NCBI RefSeq assembly: GCF_000282635.1
Contig: NZ_AKIW01000073.1
Location: 44,711-108,710, forward strand
DNA length: 64,000 nucleotides
Source of the DNA: Variovorax sp. CF313
GTDB lineage: Bacteria > Pseudomonadota > Gammaproteobacteria > Burkholderiales > Burkholderiaceae_C
Direction: 5' to 3'
Both the position numbers and the translations under genes were made by a program. The notes beneath the pieces were generated by a model. It was not told where the DNA came from, made no database searches, and saw only the letters and a program-made list of their open reading frames with translations. Positions within the stretch are counted from its first letter, which is position 1. Each line of letters begins with the position of its first letter. Below are positions 26,258-37,002 of this stretch, piece by piece.

Positions 26258-26273
26258 GCGCGGGCAGCAGCAC

Positions 26274-26741
26274 GTGCTCGACCTCGGCATTGAGAAGCTG
26301 GCGCTGATCGGCGTCGTGGCGCTGATCGTCATCGGTCCGGAAAAGCTGCCGCGCGTGGCCCGCACCGTCGGCACCTTGCTCGGCAAGGCGCAGCGCTACG
26401 TGAACGACGTCAAGGCCGAAGTCAACCGCTCGATGGAGCTCGACGAGCTCCGCAAGATGAAGACCACCGTCGAGGATGCGGCGCGCGACGTCGAGCACAG
26501 CATCCACACCGGCGCGAGCGAATTCGAGAAGCAGTTCAGCGGTTCGGGCGAAACCCTCTCGGCGCTGGCCGAACCCGAGCCGTCGCCGCCCGAATACAAG
26601 CATCCCCGCAAGAACTGGCGACTGAAGCAGGGCGCCACGCCGCAGTGGTACAAGGCGCGCAACGGCGTGCGCACCAAGGCGCTGTCGGGTGCCGCGCGTG
26701 TCGCGCGCTTCCGCCCGCACACGATCAACAAGATCAACTAG
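26274..26741 (+). CDS. tatB: Sec-independent protein translocase subunit TatB
   Basis: 155 residues from a GTG start. [30 protein letters not shown] shape is the TatB membrane helix with the Glu and the GPEKLP hinge, followed by a long charged helix. The C-terminus is basic. Confidence 0.94.
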   Translation: MLDLGIEKLALIGVVALIVIGPEKLPRVARTVGTLLGKAQRYVNDVKAEVNRSMELDELRKMKTTVEDAARDVEHSIHTGASEFEKQFSGSGETLSALAEPEPSPPEYKHPRKNWRLKQGATPQWYKARNGVRTKALSGAARVARFRPHTINKIN

Positions 26742-26806
26742 CGTCCCCCACCACCGCGTTCCGCGAGCGCCGCACGCCGGCCGACGTCACGCTATCTTCT
26801 TTTCCA

Positions 26807-27616
26807 ATGGCCGATTCCGACAACAAGAACAAAGACAAAGAAGACGAACTGGCGGGCACCGAACAGCCGTTCGTGGCGCACCTGGTCGAGCTTCGCGACC
26901 GCCTGCTCTACTGCGTCTATGGCCTCGTGGTCGCGGGCGTCCTGCTGGCCATCTGGCCCGGCCCGGGCGGGTTGATCGACCTGATCGCGATGCCGATCAA
27001 GGCGCACATGCCGCACGACGCGAAGCTCATCGCCATCGGTGTGTTCTCCCCGTTCTTCGTGCCGCTCAAGGTGCTGATGATGGCGGCCGTGCTGCTGGCG
27101 CTGCCCTGGCTCATGTACCAGGCGTGGATGTTCGTCGCGCCCGGGCTCTACAGCCATGAAAAGAAATTCGCGCTGCCGCTGATCTTCTTCGGCAGCCTGC
27201 TGGCCTATGCCGGCATTGCCTTCGTGCAGCTCTTCGTGCTGGACAAGATGTTCAGCTTCATCCAGCGCTTTGCCCCCGCAGCGGTGCAGGCGACGCCCGA
27301 CATTTCATCGTACGTCGAGGCCATCCTGTCGCTGTACATCGCCTTCGGCGTGGCCTTCCAGGTGCCGATCGTCGTGATGCTGCTGGTGCGCTTCGAGATG
27401 GTGACCATCGAGAAGCTCAAGTCCTTCCGCGGCTACTTCATCGTGGTCGCGTTCGTCGTGGCCGCGGTGCTCACGCCACCCGACGTGGTGTCGCAGCTGG
27501 CGCTGGCGGTGCCGATGTGCCTGCTGTACGAGGTGGGCATCATCGGTGCCAAGTATTTCGCCAGTGCCGCCAGGAAGGCCGAGGAAGACGAAAGCGCCGA
27601 TTCGGCGCAGTCCTGA
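26807..27616 (+). CDS. tatC: Sec-independent protein translocase subunit TatC
   Basis: 269 residues, six transmembrane segments. Conserved FVAHLVELRDRLL near residues 21-33 and LLFGALLAY-like IFFGSLLAYAG, with a PDVVSQLALAVPMCLLYE ending. Reads twin-arginine signals. A TATCTT hexamer lies 8 bases upstream of the ATG. Convergent with the protease gene downstream. Confidence 0.95.
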   Translation: MADSDNKNKDKEDELAGTEQPFVAHLVELRDRLLYCVYGLVVAGVLLAIWPGPGGLIDLIAMPIKAHMPHDAKLIAIGVFSPFFVPLKVLMMAAVLLALPWLMYQAWMFVAPGLYSHEKKFALPLIFFGSLLAYAGIAFVQLFVLDKMFSFIQRFAPAAVQATPDISSYVEAILSLYIAFGVAFQVPIVVMLLVRFEMVTIEKLKSFRGYFIVVAFVVAAVLTPPDVVSQLALAVPMCLLYEVGIIGAKYFASAARKAEEDESADSAQS

Positions 27617-27643
27617 CCCGCCGGCTGGCCTGACGGCAGCCCG

Positions 27644-28810
<1,167 letters not shown>

Positions 28811-28938
28811 GAAAGATTGGTGAAAAAGACGTTGGAAGGCTGCTGTGGAGCGCAGCGATGTTGTCAATTGTCCCTCAACCGCACGGAACAGAAACCGCGC
28901 CGCGCGGTCGAGATTGGGCTGGCTGCACTGCGTGAATC

Positions 28939-28950
28939 CGGGTTAACCCG
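28939..28950. promoter_or_regulatory. 12-bp perfect palindrome between divergent genes
   Basis: CGGGTTAACCCG lies in the 296-base space between the protease gene (minus) and the MFS gene (plus), 129 bases from the former and 157 from the latter. It could be an operator for either. No other clear signal was found in this gap. Confidence 0.4.
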
Positions 28951-29106
28951 TAGCATCGCCTTGCAGGTCCCACCCGGCCCATGTTTCCCCGGCCTCCCGC
29001 GCTGCCCACCCGGCGGAAGCGGCCAGGCATTTCGTCGGCGCGCCATTTTTCCGTTTTCTCACCTGGTTTCGCGGGCTGGCGCGCGGTCACGACCTTCCTG
29101 CCAGCC

Positions 29107-30459
29107 ATGACTTCACAAGCAACCCTCCCTGACGGCGCGCAGCCGGCACCGGCACGCACGCTCGGTTCGAGCGACTACAAGACCCTCGGCCTGTCCGCCC
29201 TCGGCGGCACCCTGGAGTTCTACGACTTCGTCATCTACGTGTTCTTCGCCACCGTGCTCGGGGCGCTGTTCTTCCCAGCCGACATGCCCGACTGGCTGCG
29301 GCAGCTGCAGACCTTCGGCATCTTCGCGGCCGGCTACCTGGCGCGCCCGGTGGGCGGCATCGTCATCGCGCATTTCGGCGACATCTTCGGCCGCAAGCGC
29401 ATGTTCACGCTGTCGATCTTCCTGATGGCGGCGCCCACGCTGGTGATCGGCCTGCTGCCGACCTACGCGAGCATCGGCGTCGCGGCGCCCCTGCTGCTGC
29501 TGGCCATGCGCGTGCTGCAGGGCGCGGCCATCGGCGGCGAGATGCCCGGCGCCTGGGTGTTCGTGGGCGAGCACGTTCCGGCCAGGCGCTACGGCTTCGG
29601 CATCGGCATGCTGACCTCGGGCATCACCGGCGGCATCCTGCTGGGCTCGCTGGTTGCGGTGGCCATCAACCGACACTATTCGCCGGTGCAGGTGAGCGAG
29701 TTCGCCTGGCGCCTTCCCTTTGTGCTGGGCGGTGTGTTCGGGCTGGTGTCGGTGTACCTGCGCCGCTTCCTGCACGAGACGCCGGTGTTCAAGGAGCTGG
29801 CCGGGCGCCGCAGCGTGGCGCGCGAGATGCCGCTGCGCACCGTGCTGCGCGAGCACCGCCTGGCCTGCGTGTACGTTGCGCTGCTGACCTGGGTGCTGTC
29901 GGCCGCCATCGTGGTCGTGGTGCTGTACACGCCCACCTACCTGCAGAAGGTGCACCACATTCCGGCCGCGCTGGCGCTCGAAGCCAACGCGCTCGCCACG
30001 CTGACCCTGACGCTCGGCTGCATGCTGGCCGGCTGGGCCAGCGACCGCATCGGCACGCGCACCGTCATGCTGATCGGATGGGGCGGCCTGTTCGCCACGG
30101 CCTACCTGTTCTACAGCGGGCTGCCCGGCACGCCGTCGACGCTCTATGCGCACTACGCGCTGGTGGGCCTGTTCGTGGGCACCATCGCCACGGTGCCGAT
30201 CGCGGGCGTGCGCGCCTTCCCGGCGCCGGTGCGCTTCACCGGCCTTTCGTTTGCCTACAACATGTCGTACGCGGTCTTCGGCGGACTGACCCCGGTGATC
30301 CTCACGCTCTGGCTGCAGCGCGACACCATGGCGCCGGCGCACTACGTGGCAGCGCTGGCCGGGCTGGGCTTCCTGCTGGCGCTGTTGCCCCTGGCCGCTC
30401 GTGGCCATGCCATGCGGGATGGCGCGGCCATCGCGGGCGGCGCGACAATGGCGCGATGA
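29107..30459 (+). CDS. MFS transporter, metabolite:H+ symporter family
   Basis: 450 residues, twelve membrane segments. The start [19 protein letters not shown], the loop 2-3 motif [23 protein letters not shown] and [34 protein letters not shown] place it in the MHS group (ProP, KgtP, ShiA relatives). Substrate not predictable. ATG 29107 gives a normal N-terminus; the frame is open 42 codons further upstream. Stop overlaps the next start. Confidence 0.9.
   Translation: [450 protein letters not shown]
30444..30449 (+). promoter_or_regulatory. -10-like hexamer 6 bases before the Nif3-family start
   Basis: GACAAT inside the end of the MFS gene, 6 bases before the ATG at 30456. Same arrangement as at hisI and the mutarotase gene. 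Weak on its own. Confidence 0.25.
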
Positions 30460-31229
30460 GCACCACCCGCCACGAACTGCTTCACGCATTCGACCTGTTG
30501 CTCGCCCCCGGGCGCTTCAAGGACTACGGACCCAACGGCCTGCAGGTCGAAGGGCGCACCGTGGTGCGCAAGATCGTTTCGGGCGTAACCGCCAGCCGCG
30601 CGCTGATCGAGGCCGCGATCCACGCCGATGCCGATGCCATCTTCGTCCACCATGGCCTGTTCTGGCGCGGCCAGGACGGCTGCGTCACCGGCTGGATGAA
30701 GCAGCGCCTGGGCCTGCTGCTAGGTGACGACGTCAATCTCTTCGCCTATCACCTGCCGCTCGATGCGCATCCCGAACTCGGCAACAACGCACAGCTCGGC
30801 CTGCAACTGGGGCTCGTGGCCCATGCCGGATCGGCCGGGCGCTTCGGCGAGCAGGAACTGGGTTTTCTCGGCGCGCAGGAAAACGGCGAAGGCTTCGCCA
30901 ACGCCAAGGCGCTCGCCACCCATGTCGAAAAAGTGCTGAAAAGGCCGGTCACGCTCGTCGACACGGCGCATCGCGCCATCAGGAACATCGCGTGGTGCAC
31001 CGGCGGCGCGCAGGGCTACTTCGAAGCCGCCATCGCGGCCGGCGCCGACGCCTTCATCACCGGCGAGATCTCGGAGCCCCAGGCCCACTACGCACGCGAG
31101 ATGGGCGTGGCCTTCCTGGCCTGCGGGCACCACGCCACCGAACGTTACGGCGCGCCAGCCGTGGCCGGGCACGTTGCGGCGCAGCTCGGGCTGAAGCACG
31201 AGTTCATCGACATCGACAACCCGGCATGA
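30456..31229 (+). CDS. Nif3-like dinuclear metal centre protein
   Basis: 257 residues of the Nif3/YbgI family. Metal ligands are visible in DAIFVHHGLFW and in CGHHATERYG. The biochemical role of the family is not settled; GTP cyclohydrolase I type 2-like activity has been proposed for some members. Starts in the MFS stop codon and ends in the first codon of a repeat-encoded mini-ORF. Confidence 0.9.
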   Translation: MSTTRHELLHAFDLLLAPGRFKDYGPNGLQVEGRTVVRKIVSGVTASRALIEAAIHADADAIFVHHGLFWRGQDGCVTGWMKQRLGLLLGDDVNLFAYHLPLDAHPELGNNAQLGLQLGLVAHAGSAGRFGEQELGFLGAQENGEGFANAKALATHVEKVLKRPVTLVDTAHRAIRNIAWCTGGAQGYFEAAIAAGADAFITGEISEPQAHYAREMGVAFLACGHHATERYGAPAVAGHVAAQLGLKHEFIDIDNPA

Positions 31230-31293
31230 GCGCAGCGCCGGGCCGCCCCAAGCAAGCTTGCACCGCAGTGCGGAGCACGGAGGTGCCTTTCCA
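31226..31293 (+). repeat. Dispersed G/C-rich intergenic repeat, copy 5 (nif3-pdxA)
   Basis: The left 32 bases match copy 4 (11240-11271) with one mismatch. The element is shorter than copy 4 and lacks the central G-run. ATGAGCGC occurs at its left end (31226) and again at the pdxA start (31294), which looks like a duplicated target site. Confidence 0.75.
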
Positions 31294-31297
31294 ATGA
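31226..31297 (+). CDS. Possible 23-residue mini-ORF carried by the repeat
   Basis: ATG 31226 overlaps the Nif3-family TGA as ATGA, and the mini-ORF stop (31295-31297) overlaps the pdxA ATG as ATGA. The first 11 residues, MSAAPGRPKQA, are the same as in the mini-ORF at 11240; the rest differs. Likely a translational bridge between neighbours and not necessarily a functional peptide. Confidence 0.35.
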   Translation: MSAAPGRPKQACTAVRSTEVPFQ

Positions 31298-32334
31298 GCG
31301 CTGCCATCGCCATCACCCTCGGGGATCCCGCGGGCATCGGCCCCGAGATCATCGCCAAGGCCTTTCGCGACGCGCCCGATGCAACGCATGGCGCGTTCGT
31401 TGCCGGCGATGTGGGCACGATGCGCAAGGCCTCGCAGGCGCTCGCAGCACCTGGGCTGCCGGCATGGCCGGTGCTGGAAATCGAAACCGCCGCCGAAGCC
31501 GCGACGGTGCCGCCGGGCTGCATTCCCGTGCTGCAGGTGATTGCGCCGCCATCGCCAATCGAGCTGGGCCAGATCAGCGCCGAAGCCGGCCGCGTGGCCG
31601 GCGAATGCGTCGTCTGGGCCGCGCGGGCCGCACTACGCGGTGAAATCGGCGCCATCGTGACCGCGCCGCTGCACAAGGAAGCGCTGTCGGCCGCCGGCTT
31701 TCCGTACCCCGGCCATACCGAACTGCTGCAGGCCGAGGCCGCCGCCCACCTGGGCCGCACCCTGGCCGACGTGCCGGTGCGCATGATGCTGGCCAACGAC
31801 GAGCTGCGCACCGTGCTCGTCAGCATCCACATGTCGCTGCGCCACGCCATCGAGGCGGTGCATTTCGACGGTGTGCTCGAAACCCTGCGCATCACTCACC
31901 GCGCGCTGACGCATGCCCTCGGCCGCGTGCCGCGCATCGGCGTGGCGGGGCTCAACCCGCACGCGGGCGAGGGCGGCCTGTTCGGTTCGGAAGAGCGCGA
32001 GATCATCGCGCCGGCCATCGAGGCCGCGCGCGCCGAAGGCATCGACGCCAGCGGCCCCTATGCGCCCGACACCGTCTTCATGCGTGCGCGCGCCAGGCAG
32101 GGCGTGCCGTCCAGCGGCGAGTTCGACGTGGTGGTTGCGATGTACCACGACCAGGGCCTGATCCCCGTCAAGTACCTGGGCGTGGAGAAGGGCGTGAACG
32201 TGACGCTGGGACTGCCACTGGTGCGGACCAGCCCCGACCACGGCACCGCGTTCGACATCGCGGGCACGGGCCTGGCCGATGCTTCGAGCCTCGTCGAGGC
32301 GCTGCGCATGGCCCGCGTGCTGAGGGGCGCTTAG
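31294..32334 (+). CDS. pdxA: 4-hydroxythreonine-4-phosphate dehydrogenase
   Basis: 346 residues; NAD-dependent step of the DXP-dependent pyridoxal phosphate pathway. Motifs [28 protein letters not shown] (metal His), [13 protein letters not shown] and [15 protein letters not shown]. The stop codon overlaps the convergent mscL stop by two bases. Confidence 0.96.
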   Translation: MSAAIAITLGDPAGIGPEIIAKAFRDAPDATHGAFVAGDVGTMRKASQALAAPGLPAWPVLEIETAAEAATVPPGCIPVLQVIAPPSPIELGQISAEAGRVAGECVVWAARAALRGEIGAIVTAPLHKEALSAAGFPYPGHTELLQAEAAAHLGRTLADVPVRMMLANDELRTVLVSIHMSLRHAIEAVHFDGVLETLRITHRALTHALGRVPRIGVAGLNPHAGEGGLFGSEEREIIAPAIEAARAEGIDASGPYAPDTVFMRARARQGVPSSGEFDVVVAMYHDQGLIPVKYLGVEKGVNVTLGLPLVRTSPDHGTAFDIAGTGLADASSLVEALRMARVLRGA

Positions 32335-32762
32335 GGGCGCTTGAGGCTGTCGCGGATTTCGCGCAGCAAGGTGATGTCTTCCGGCGTTGCGGCAGGAGCA
32401 GGCGGCGCGGCCTCTTCGGTCTTCCGCAGCTTGTTGATCTGCTTGACCATCATGAAGATGATGAAAGCAAGGATCACGAAGTTGACGGCCACGGTAATGA
32501 AGCTGCCATAAGCCAGCACCGGAACGCCGGCCTTCTTCAGGTCTGCCAGCGTGTTCGCCACGCCGGGGGGCACGGTGCCCAGCACCACATAGAGGTTCGA
32601 GAAATCGAGCTTGCCGAACACCACGCCCACCAGCGGCATGATGATGTCGCCCACCAGCGAGTCGACGATCTTGCCGAACGCGGCGCCGATGATCACGCCC
32701 ACCGCGAGGTCGATGACGTTGCCCTTGACGGCAAATTCCTTGAATTCACTGAGGATGCTCAT
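32331..32762 (-). CDS. mscL: Large-conductance mechanosensitive channel
   Basis: 143 residues. [33 protein letters not shown] is the MscL N-terminal helix and first membrane segment; the second ([22 protein letters not shown]) leads into a cytoplasmic helix ending LLREIRDSL. Acts as an osmotic emergency valve. Convergent with pdxA. Confidence 0.97.
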   Translation of the reverse strand: MSILSEFKEFAVKGNVIDLAVGVIIGAAFGKIVDSLVGDIIMPLVGVVFGKLDFSNLYVVLGTVPPGVANTLADLKKAGVPVLAYGSFITVAVNFVILAFIIFMMVKQINKLRKTEEAAPPAPAATPEDITLLREIRDSLKRP

Positions 32763-33215
32763 GATTCAAAAGGCTGCTGGAGCTCTGCTGTTGAAAGAGC
32801 GTCGAGTATGCCCGCGGAAGCGTGCCGGGATCAGCTGCCCGGCGTGAAGCATTCGGCGTATTTGATCTATTTGCCTCATCCGCAATGCGGAAAGAAAAGT
32901 GCGTGCTTAGGTCTACCCAGTTTCAGTAGTTTTAGTTACAAAAGGAAACGGAGCCCCCGTGGTGACTCATCCGAGCGGGGTGCCACTGTTAGGATCACGC
33001 CCGCCGCTACGACAAGCGGACCGGTATTGACATGCAGTTGCATGTTCTCGGTTCAGCGCCTCCACGAGGCACTCTGCGCCCTGACAGTGCCCAGCAGTGT
33101 GCCTGCGGTAACCACGAATTGTGAAAAAGAATTGCACCGCAATAAGTGCATGCGTAGTTTTTATCGCCTGGCTATTTTGGCGCTAAAAAATTGGAATTTC
33201 CTTGGGGGATCGGAA
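32763..33215 (+). promoter_or_regulatory. Regulatory gap upstream of the polysaccharide locus, with a palindrome over TTGACA
   Basis: This 453-base gap separates mscL from the polysaccharide locus. At 33030-33045 ACATGCA-GT-TGCATGT forms a 7-bp inverted repeat, and TTGACA (33027-33032), a consensus -35 box, overlaps its left arm; the -10 region 17 bases on (around GGTTCA) is poor. The base composition falls at 32860-33210 compared with neighbouring genes. No JUMPstart-type motif and no small gene were recognised. Confidence 0.4.
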
Positions 33216-34376
33216 TTGAGAAGAAATGCAAATGTCCTGAAGTTGGCTTCGACACTGGCATGTGTGGTGGTGCTTCAAGGCTGCGCGGTCGTGCCGGGCA
33301 TGGGCAACGTGGAGCCCTACGAGGCAGGGGGCGAACTGGCATCCCAGTTCCGCTATCTTCCCGACGAGGCGCCCGAAGGCCAGATCACCCCCATTTCCCT
33401 CGCGCTCGTGCGCACGCTGGCGCAGGCGGCCCCGAAGGGCGTTCCGCCTGAGGTCAATGCGCTGTTCGGCAAGAGCGAGCGCTACACCATCGGCCCCGGC
33501 GACGTGGTGGGCGTCATCGTTTACGACCACCCCGAACTGCTGCCGAATGCCGGCGCCGTCATTTCGCAGTCTGCGGACCCGACGGGCGTGCAGGTGGCCC
33601 CCGGCTTCATTGTCGATTCCGACGGAGAGGTGGCCTTTCCGTACATCGGCCGCGTGCGGGTGGCGGGGCTGAGCGAGGGCGACGCCTCCGACCTGATCGG
33701 CAAGCTGCTCCTTCCGCACATCCGCGACCCGCAAGTGACCGTGCGCATCCAGTCGTTCCGCAGCCGCCGCGCGTATGTAGAAGGCGAAGTGCGCACCCCC
33801 GGCTCGCAGATCTTCACCGACGTGCCGATGACGCTGAACGAAGCCATCAACCGGGCCGGCGGCATTACGGCCGCGGGCAACCGCTCGGCCGTCACGCTCA
33901 TTCGCAACGGCCAGTCGATCCGGATCGACATGACCAGGCTGCGCGAAGCCGGCTACGACGGCAACAGCATTCCGCTGAAGAACGGCGACACCGTGCGCGT
34001 GGCCAACCGGGAGGACGACAAGGTCTTCCTCATGGGCGAAGTCGTGGCCCCGCTGGCATTGCCCATGCGCAGCAACGGCCGCCTCAGCCTGAGCGAAGCG
34101 TTGGGCGAAGCCGGGGGCACGTTGAATTCCACCGCCAACGCCGGCCAGATCTACGTCATTCGCCAGGGCGCCACGGGTGCACCCGCCATCTTCAACCTCA
34201 ATGCGCGAAACCCGGCAGCGCTTGCCATTGCGAGCCAGTTCAGGCTGCAGTCGCAGGACGTGGTCTATATCGACCCCGTGCCGCTGGTCAAGTGGAACCG
34301 CGTGGTCAGCTTGATCCTGCCGTCGGCGACGGTGGCCAATGCCGCCAGCGAGATCTACGTCAGGCACACCAACTGA
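33216..34376 (+). CDS. Polysaccharide export outer-membrane lipoprotein (Wza-like)
   Basis: About 386 residues. From the TTG at 33216 the lipoprotein signal is 22 residues with lipobox VLQGC and C23; an ATG at 33150 would add 22 residues in front and is the alternative start. Poly_export domain (YTIGPGDVVGVIVYDHPEL, VDSDGEVAFPYIGRVRVAG) and two SLBB domains (AYVEGEVRTPG..., VFLMGEVVAPLAL) follow. Forms the outer-membrane exit channel of capsule or exopolysaccharide systems together with the Wzc-like kinase at 49183. First gene of the locus. Confidence 0.92.
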   Translation: MRRNANVLKLASTLACVVVLQGCAVVPGMGNVEPYEAGGELASQFRYLPDEAPEGQITPISLALVRTLAQAAPKGVPPEVNALFGKSERYTIGPGDVVGVIVYDHPELLPNAGAVISQSADPTGVQVAPGFIVDSDGEVAFPYIGRVRVAGLSEGDASDLIGKLLLPHIRDPQVTVRIQSFRSRRAYVEGEVRTPGSQIFTDVPMTLNEAINRAGGITAAGNRSAVTLIRNGQSIRIDMTRLREAGYDGNSIPLKNGDTVRVANREDDKVFLMGEVVAPLALPMRSNGRLSLSEALGEAGGTLNSTANAGQIYVIRQGATGAPAIFNLNARNPAALAIASQFRLQSQDVVYIDPVPLVKWNRVVSLILPSATVANAASEIYVRHTN

Positions 34377-34509
34377 AGCCGAGGCCTGTTCTTTCTCTGA
34401 CGAGATGCGGGGAGTGGACGGGCCTTTGAAGGTGACGGTTCAAGTGCGATAGGGCGACGGCTTCCATCGAGAGGGCGCTGTCGAAGTTCTTGTTTCCAGC
34501 GTTCCCATC

Positions 34510-35793
34510 ATGCAAGCCATTCATCCAAATCAACCCATTGCGATCATCGGCCTGGGATATGTGGGCCTTCCGCTCGCCGTGGAGTTCGGCAAGAAACGCC
34601 CAGTGGTTGGGTTCGATATCAACGCCGCGCGCATTGCCGATTTGCAAGCTGGCCGCGATCGCACGCTCGAGACCACCCCCGGGGAACTGAACGCCGCCGA
34701 ACAGCTGCGCTTCACCGCACATATTGAAGACTTGCGCGAATGCGGCGTCTTCATCGTCACTGTGCCAACACCAGTGGACGCGGCCAATCGGCCTGACCTG
34801 ACGCCGCTCGTCAAGGCCAGCGAAACCGTCGGCAAGGTGATGCCACAAGGTGCCATAGTGGTTTTCGAGTCCACGGTGTACCCCGGCGCTACCGAAGAAG
34901 TGTGTGTGCCCGTGCTCGAAAAATTCAGCGGCAAGAAGTTCAACGTGGACTTTTTTTGCGGCTATAGCCCCGAGCGCATCAACCCTGGCGACAAGGAACA
35001 CCGTCTGCCCAGCATCAAGAAGGTGACCAGCGGCAGCACGCCAGAGGTGGCGGAACTCGTGGACCAGTTGTACCGCCAGATCATCACTGCCGGTACCCAC
35101 AAAGCCAGCAGCATCAAGGTGGCCGAAGCCGCCAAGGTGATCGAGAACACGCAGCGCGACGTGAACATCGCTTTGATGAACGAGCTGAGCCTCATCTTTC
35201 ATCGCCTCGGCATCGACACGCTCGAAGTGCTGCAGGCGGCCGGCACCAAGTGGAACTTTCTGCCCTTTCGTCCGGGGCTGGTGGGCGGGCATTGCATCGG
35301 CGTGGATCCGTACTACCTCACGCACAAGGCAGTGGAGGTCGGCTATCACCCAGAGGTGATCCTGGCCGGTCGGCGCATCAACGACAACATGGCGAGCCAT
35401 GTCGCCGACGAAGTCATCAAGCTGATGCTGCGCAAGAACGTGCCCGTGCTGGGCAGCAAGGTCTTGGTGTTGGGGCTAACCTTCAAGGAAAACTGCCCCG
35501 ACGTGCGCAACACGAAGGTGGTAGACATCGTGCACACCTTGAAGGGCTACAACACGCAGGTCGATGTGTTCGACCCATGGATCGATGTGGCCGAGGCGGA
35601 GCACGAATACGGTCTGCAATGTCTGACCGAAATGCCTGCCCCCGGCCAATACGCCGCCATCGTGCTGGCTGTGGGACACCACCAGTTCGTGACATTGGGC
35701 GAAGCTGGCATCAAGGCGCTAGGCCAACCCGACGCCGTGCTGTTCGATGTGAAAAGTCTGTTGCCCCTGGGTGCAGCAGACGGTCGGCTGTGA
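34510..35793 (+). CDS. tviB: UDP-N-acetylglucosamine C-6 dehydrogenase (TviB/VipA family)
   Basis: 427-residue nucleotide-sugar dehydrogenase oxidising UDP-HexNAc to the uronic acid. NAD motif [15 protein letters not shown], central [15 protein letters not shown] and the catalytic cysteine in [14 protein letters not shown]. The close match in length and order with the Vi-antigen gene, and the TviC-like gene directly after it, support UDP-GlcNAc as substrate. The two stop/start regions nearly overlap. Confidence 0.92.
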   Translation: MQAIHPNQPIAIIGLGYVGLPLAVEFGKKRPVVGFDINAARIADLQAGRDRTLETTPGELNAAEQLRFTAHIEDLRECGVFIVTVPTPVDAANRPDLTPLVKASETVGKVMPQGAIVVFESTVYPGATEEVCVPVLEKFSGKKFNVDFFCGYSPERINPGDKEHRLPSIKKVTSGSTPEVAELVDQLYRQIITAGTHKASSIKVAEAAKVIENTQRDVNIALMNELSLIFHRLGIDTLEVLQAAGTKWNFLPFRPGLVGGHCIGVDPYYLTHKAVEVGYHPEVILAGRRINDNMASHVADEVIKLMLRKNVPVLGSKVLVLGLTFKENCPDVRNTKVVDIVHTLKGYNTQVDVFDPWIDVAEAEHEYGLQCLTEMPAPGQYAAIVLAVGHHQFVTLGEAGIKALGQPDAVLFDVKSLLPLGAADGRL

Positions 35794-35807
35794 GCGGCAC
35801 AGACACC

Positions 35808-36947
35808 ATGAGCCAATCCAATCCCAACCCATCGGCTTACGACAAGCTCCGCGCTCGCTTGGTCACCGAGTCGCACACGTGGCTCGTCACCGGTGTGGCC
35901 GGTTTCATCGGCAGCAACTTGCTTGAGAACCTGCTCAAACTCAACCAGCGTGTTGTGGGCCTCGACAACTTCGCCACCGGCCACCGGCACAACCTGGCCG
36001 AGGTTCAAACCCTAGTGGAGCCCCAGCAGTGGGCCAACTTTCATTTCATCGAAGGCGATATCCGCAACCTAGACGATTGCCATCGAGCCATGGTCTTTCC
36101 TGTGGCAGATGCAACGTCGAGTGGGCGCGGCACGCCTGTGGAGTACGTGCTTCACGAAGCCGCTCTTGGCAGCGTTCCCCGAAGCCTGGCCGACCCCATC
36201 ACGACCAACGGCGTGAATATCAGTGGCTTCCTGAACATGCTGGTGGCTTCGCGTGATGCCGGAGTGAAGAGTTTCACGTACGCGGCCAGCAGCAGCACCT
36301 ATGGGGACCATCCAGGGCTGCCGAAGGTCGAGCACACCATCGGCAAGCCTCTCAGCCCCTACGCCGTCACCAAGTACGTCAACGAGCTATATGCGGACGT
36401 CTTTGCCCGTTGCTACGGCTTCAACACCATCGGCCTGCGCTATTTCAACGTATTCGGCCCTCGGCAGGATCCCAACGGTGCCTATGCCGCCGTCATTCCA
36501 AAATGGATTGCGAGCCTGATGCAGGGGGAGCCGGTCTATATCAATGGCGACGGTGAAACCAGCCGCGACTTTTGCTTCATCGCCAATGTCGTGCAAGCGA
36601 ACCTACTGGCCGCCGTTGCACAGGAGCCTGGCGTTGTGAATCAGGTCTACAACGTGGCGGTGGGAGACCGCACCACCCTGAACGAATTGTTTGCTCTTTT
36701 GCGGAACGGGCTTGTGCCCTACTACACGCGCTTGAGCGACGCCAAGCCAGTGCACAGGGATTTTCGCGCTGGCGATGTACGCCACAGTCTGGCTGATATC
36801 AGCAAGGCGCAACGGCTGCTGGGTTATATGCCCACCCAACGCATCGATACCGGGCTCGCGATGGCCATGTCTTGGTACGTCGGGCAGACAAACGATCGAG
36901 AAATGCTTGTCAGTCGAGATATGATCAATTCGGAAGAAAATTTTTGA
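35808..36947 (+). CDS. tviC: UDP-N-acetylglucosaminuronic acid C-4 epimerase (TviC/WbpP family)
   Basis: 379-residue extended SDR. GxxGxxG as [24 protein letters not shown], and the Tyr-x3-Lys pair in [12 protein letters not shown]-terminal extension of about 20 residues before the Rossmann fold is typical of the WbpP/TviC group. With TviB it would give UDP-GalNAcA. A GTG at 35790 overlapping the tviB stop is an alternative start. Confidence 0.92.
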   Translation: MSQSNPNPSAYDKLRARLVTESHTWLVTGVAGFIGSNLLENLLKLNQRVVGLDNFATGHRHNLAEVQTLVEPQQWANFHFIEGDIRNLDDCHRAMVFPVADATSSGRGTPVEYVLHEAALGSVPRSLADPITTNGVNISGFLNMLVASRDAGVKSFTYAASSSTYGDHPGLPKVEHTIGKPLSPYAVTKYVNELYADVFARCYGFNTIGLRYFNVFGPRQDPNGAYAAVIPKWIASLMQGEPVYINGDGETSRDFCFIANVVQANLLAAVAQEPGVVNQVYNVAVGDRTTLNELFALLRNGLVPYYTRLSDAKPVHRDFRAGDVRHSLADISKAQRLLGYMPTQRIDTGLAMAMSWYVGQTNDREMLVSRDMINSEENF

Positions 36948-37002
36948 CTGGAAAATTGGCAAAAGTCAAATTAATTCTTCTTAAAATTTTGCTAGCTAAA
37001 TC

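Noticed and set aside
32808..33149. N-terminal extension of the Wza-like gene to 32808
   Set aside because: It would place about 136 residues before a perfectly normal lipoprotein signal peptide.
33183..34367. 394-codon antisense frame over the export lipoprotein gene
   Set aside because: No recognisable domain, and the plus strand encodes a clear Wza-like protein with lipobox and SLBB domains.
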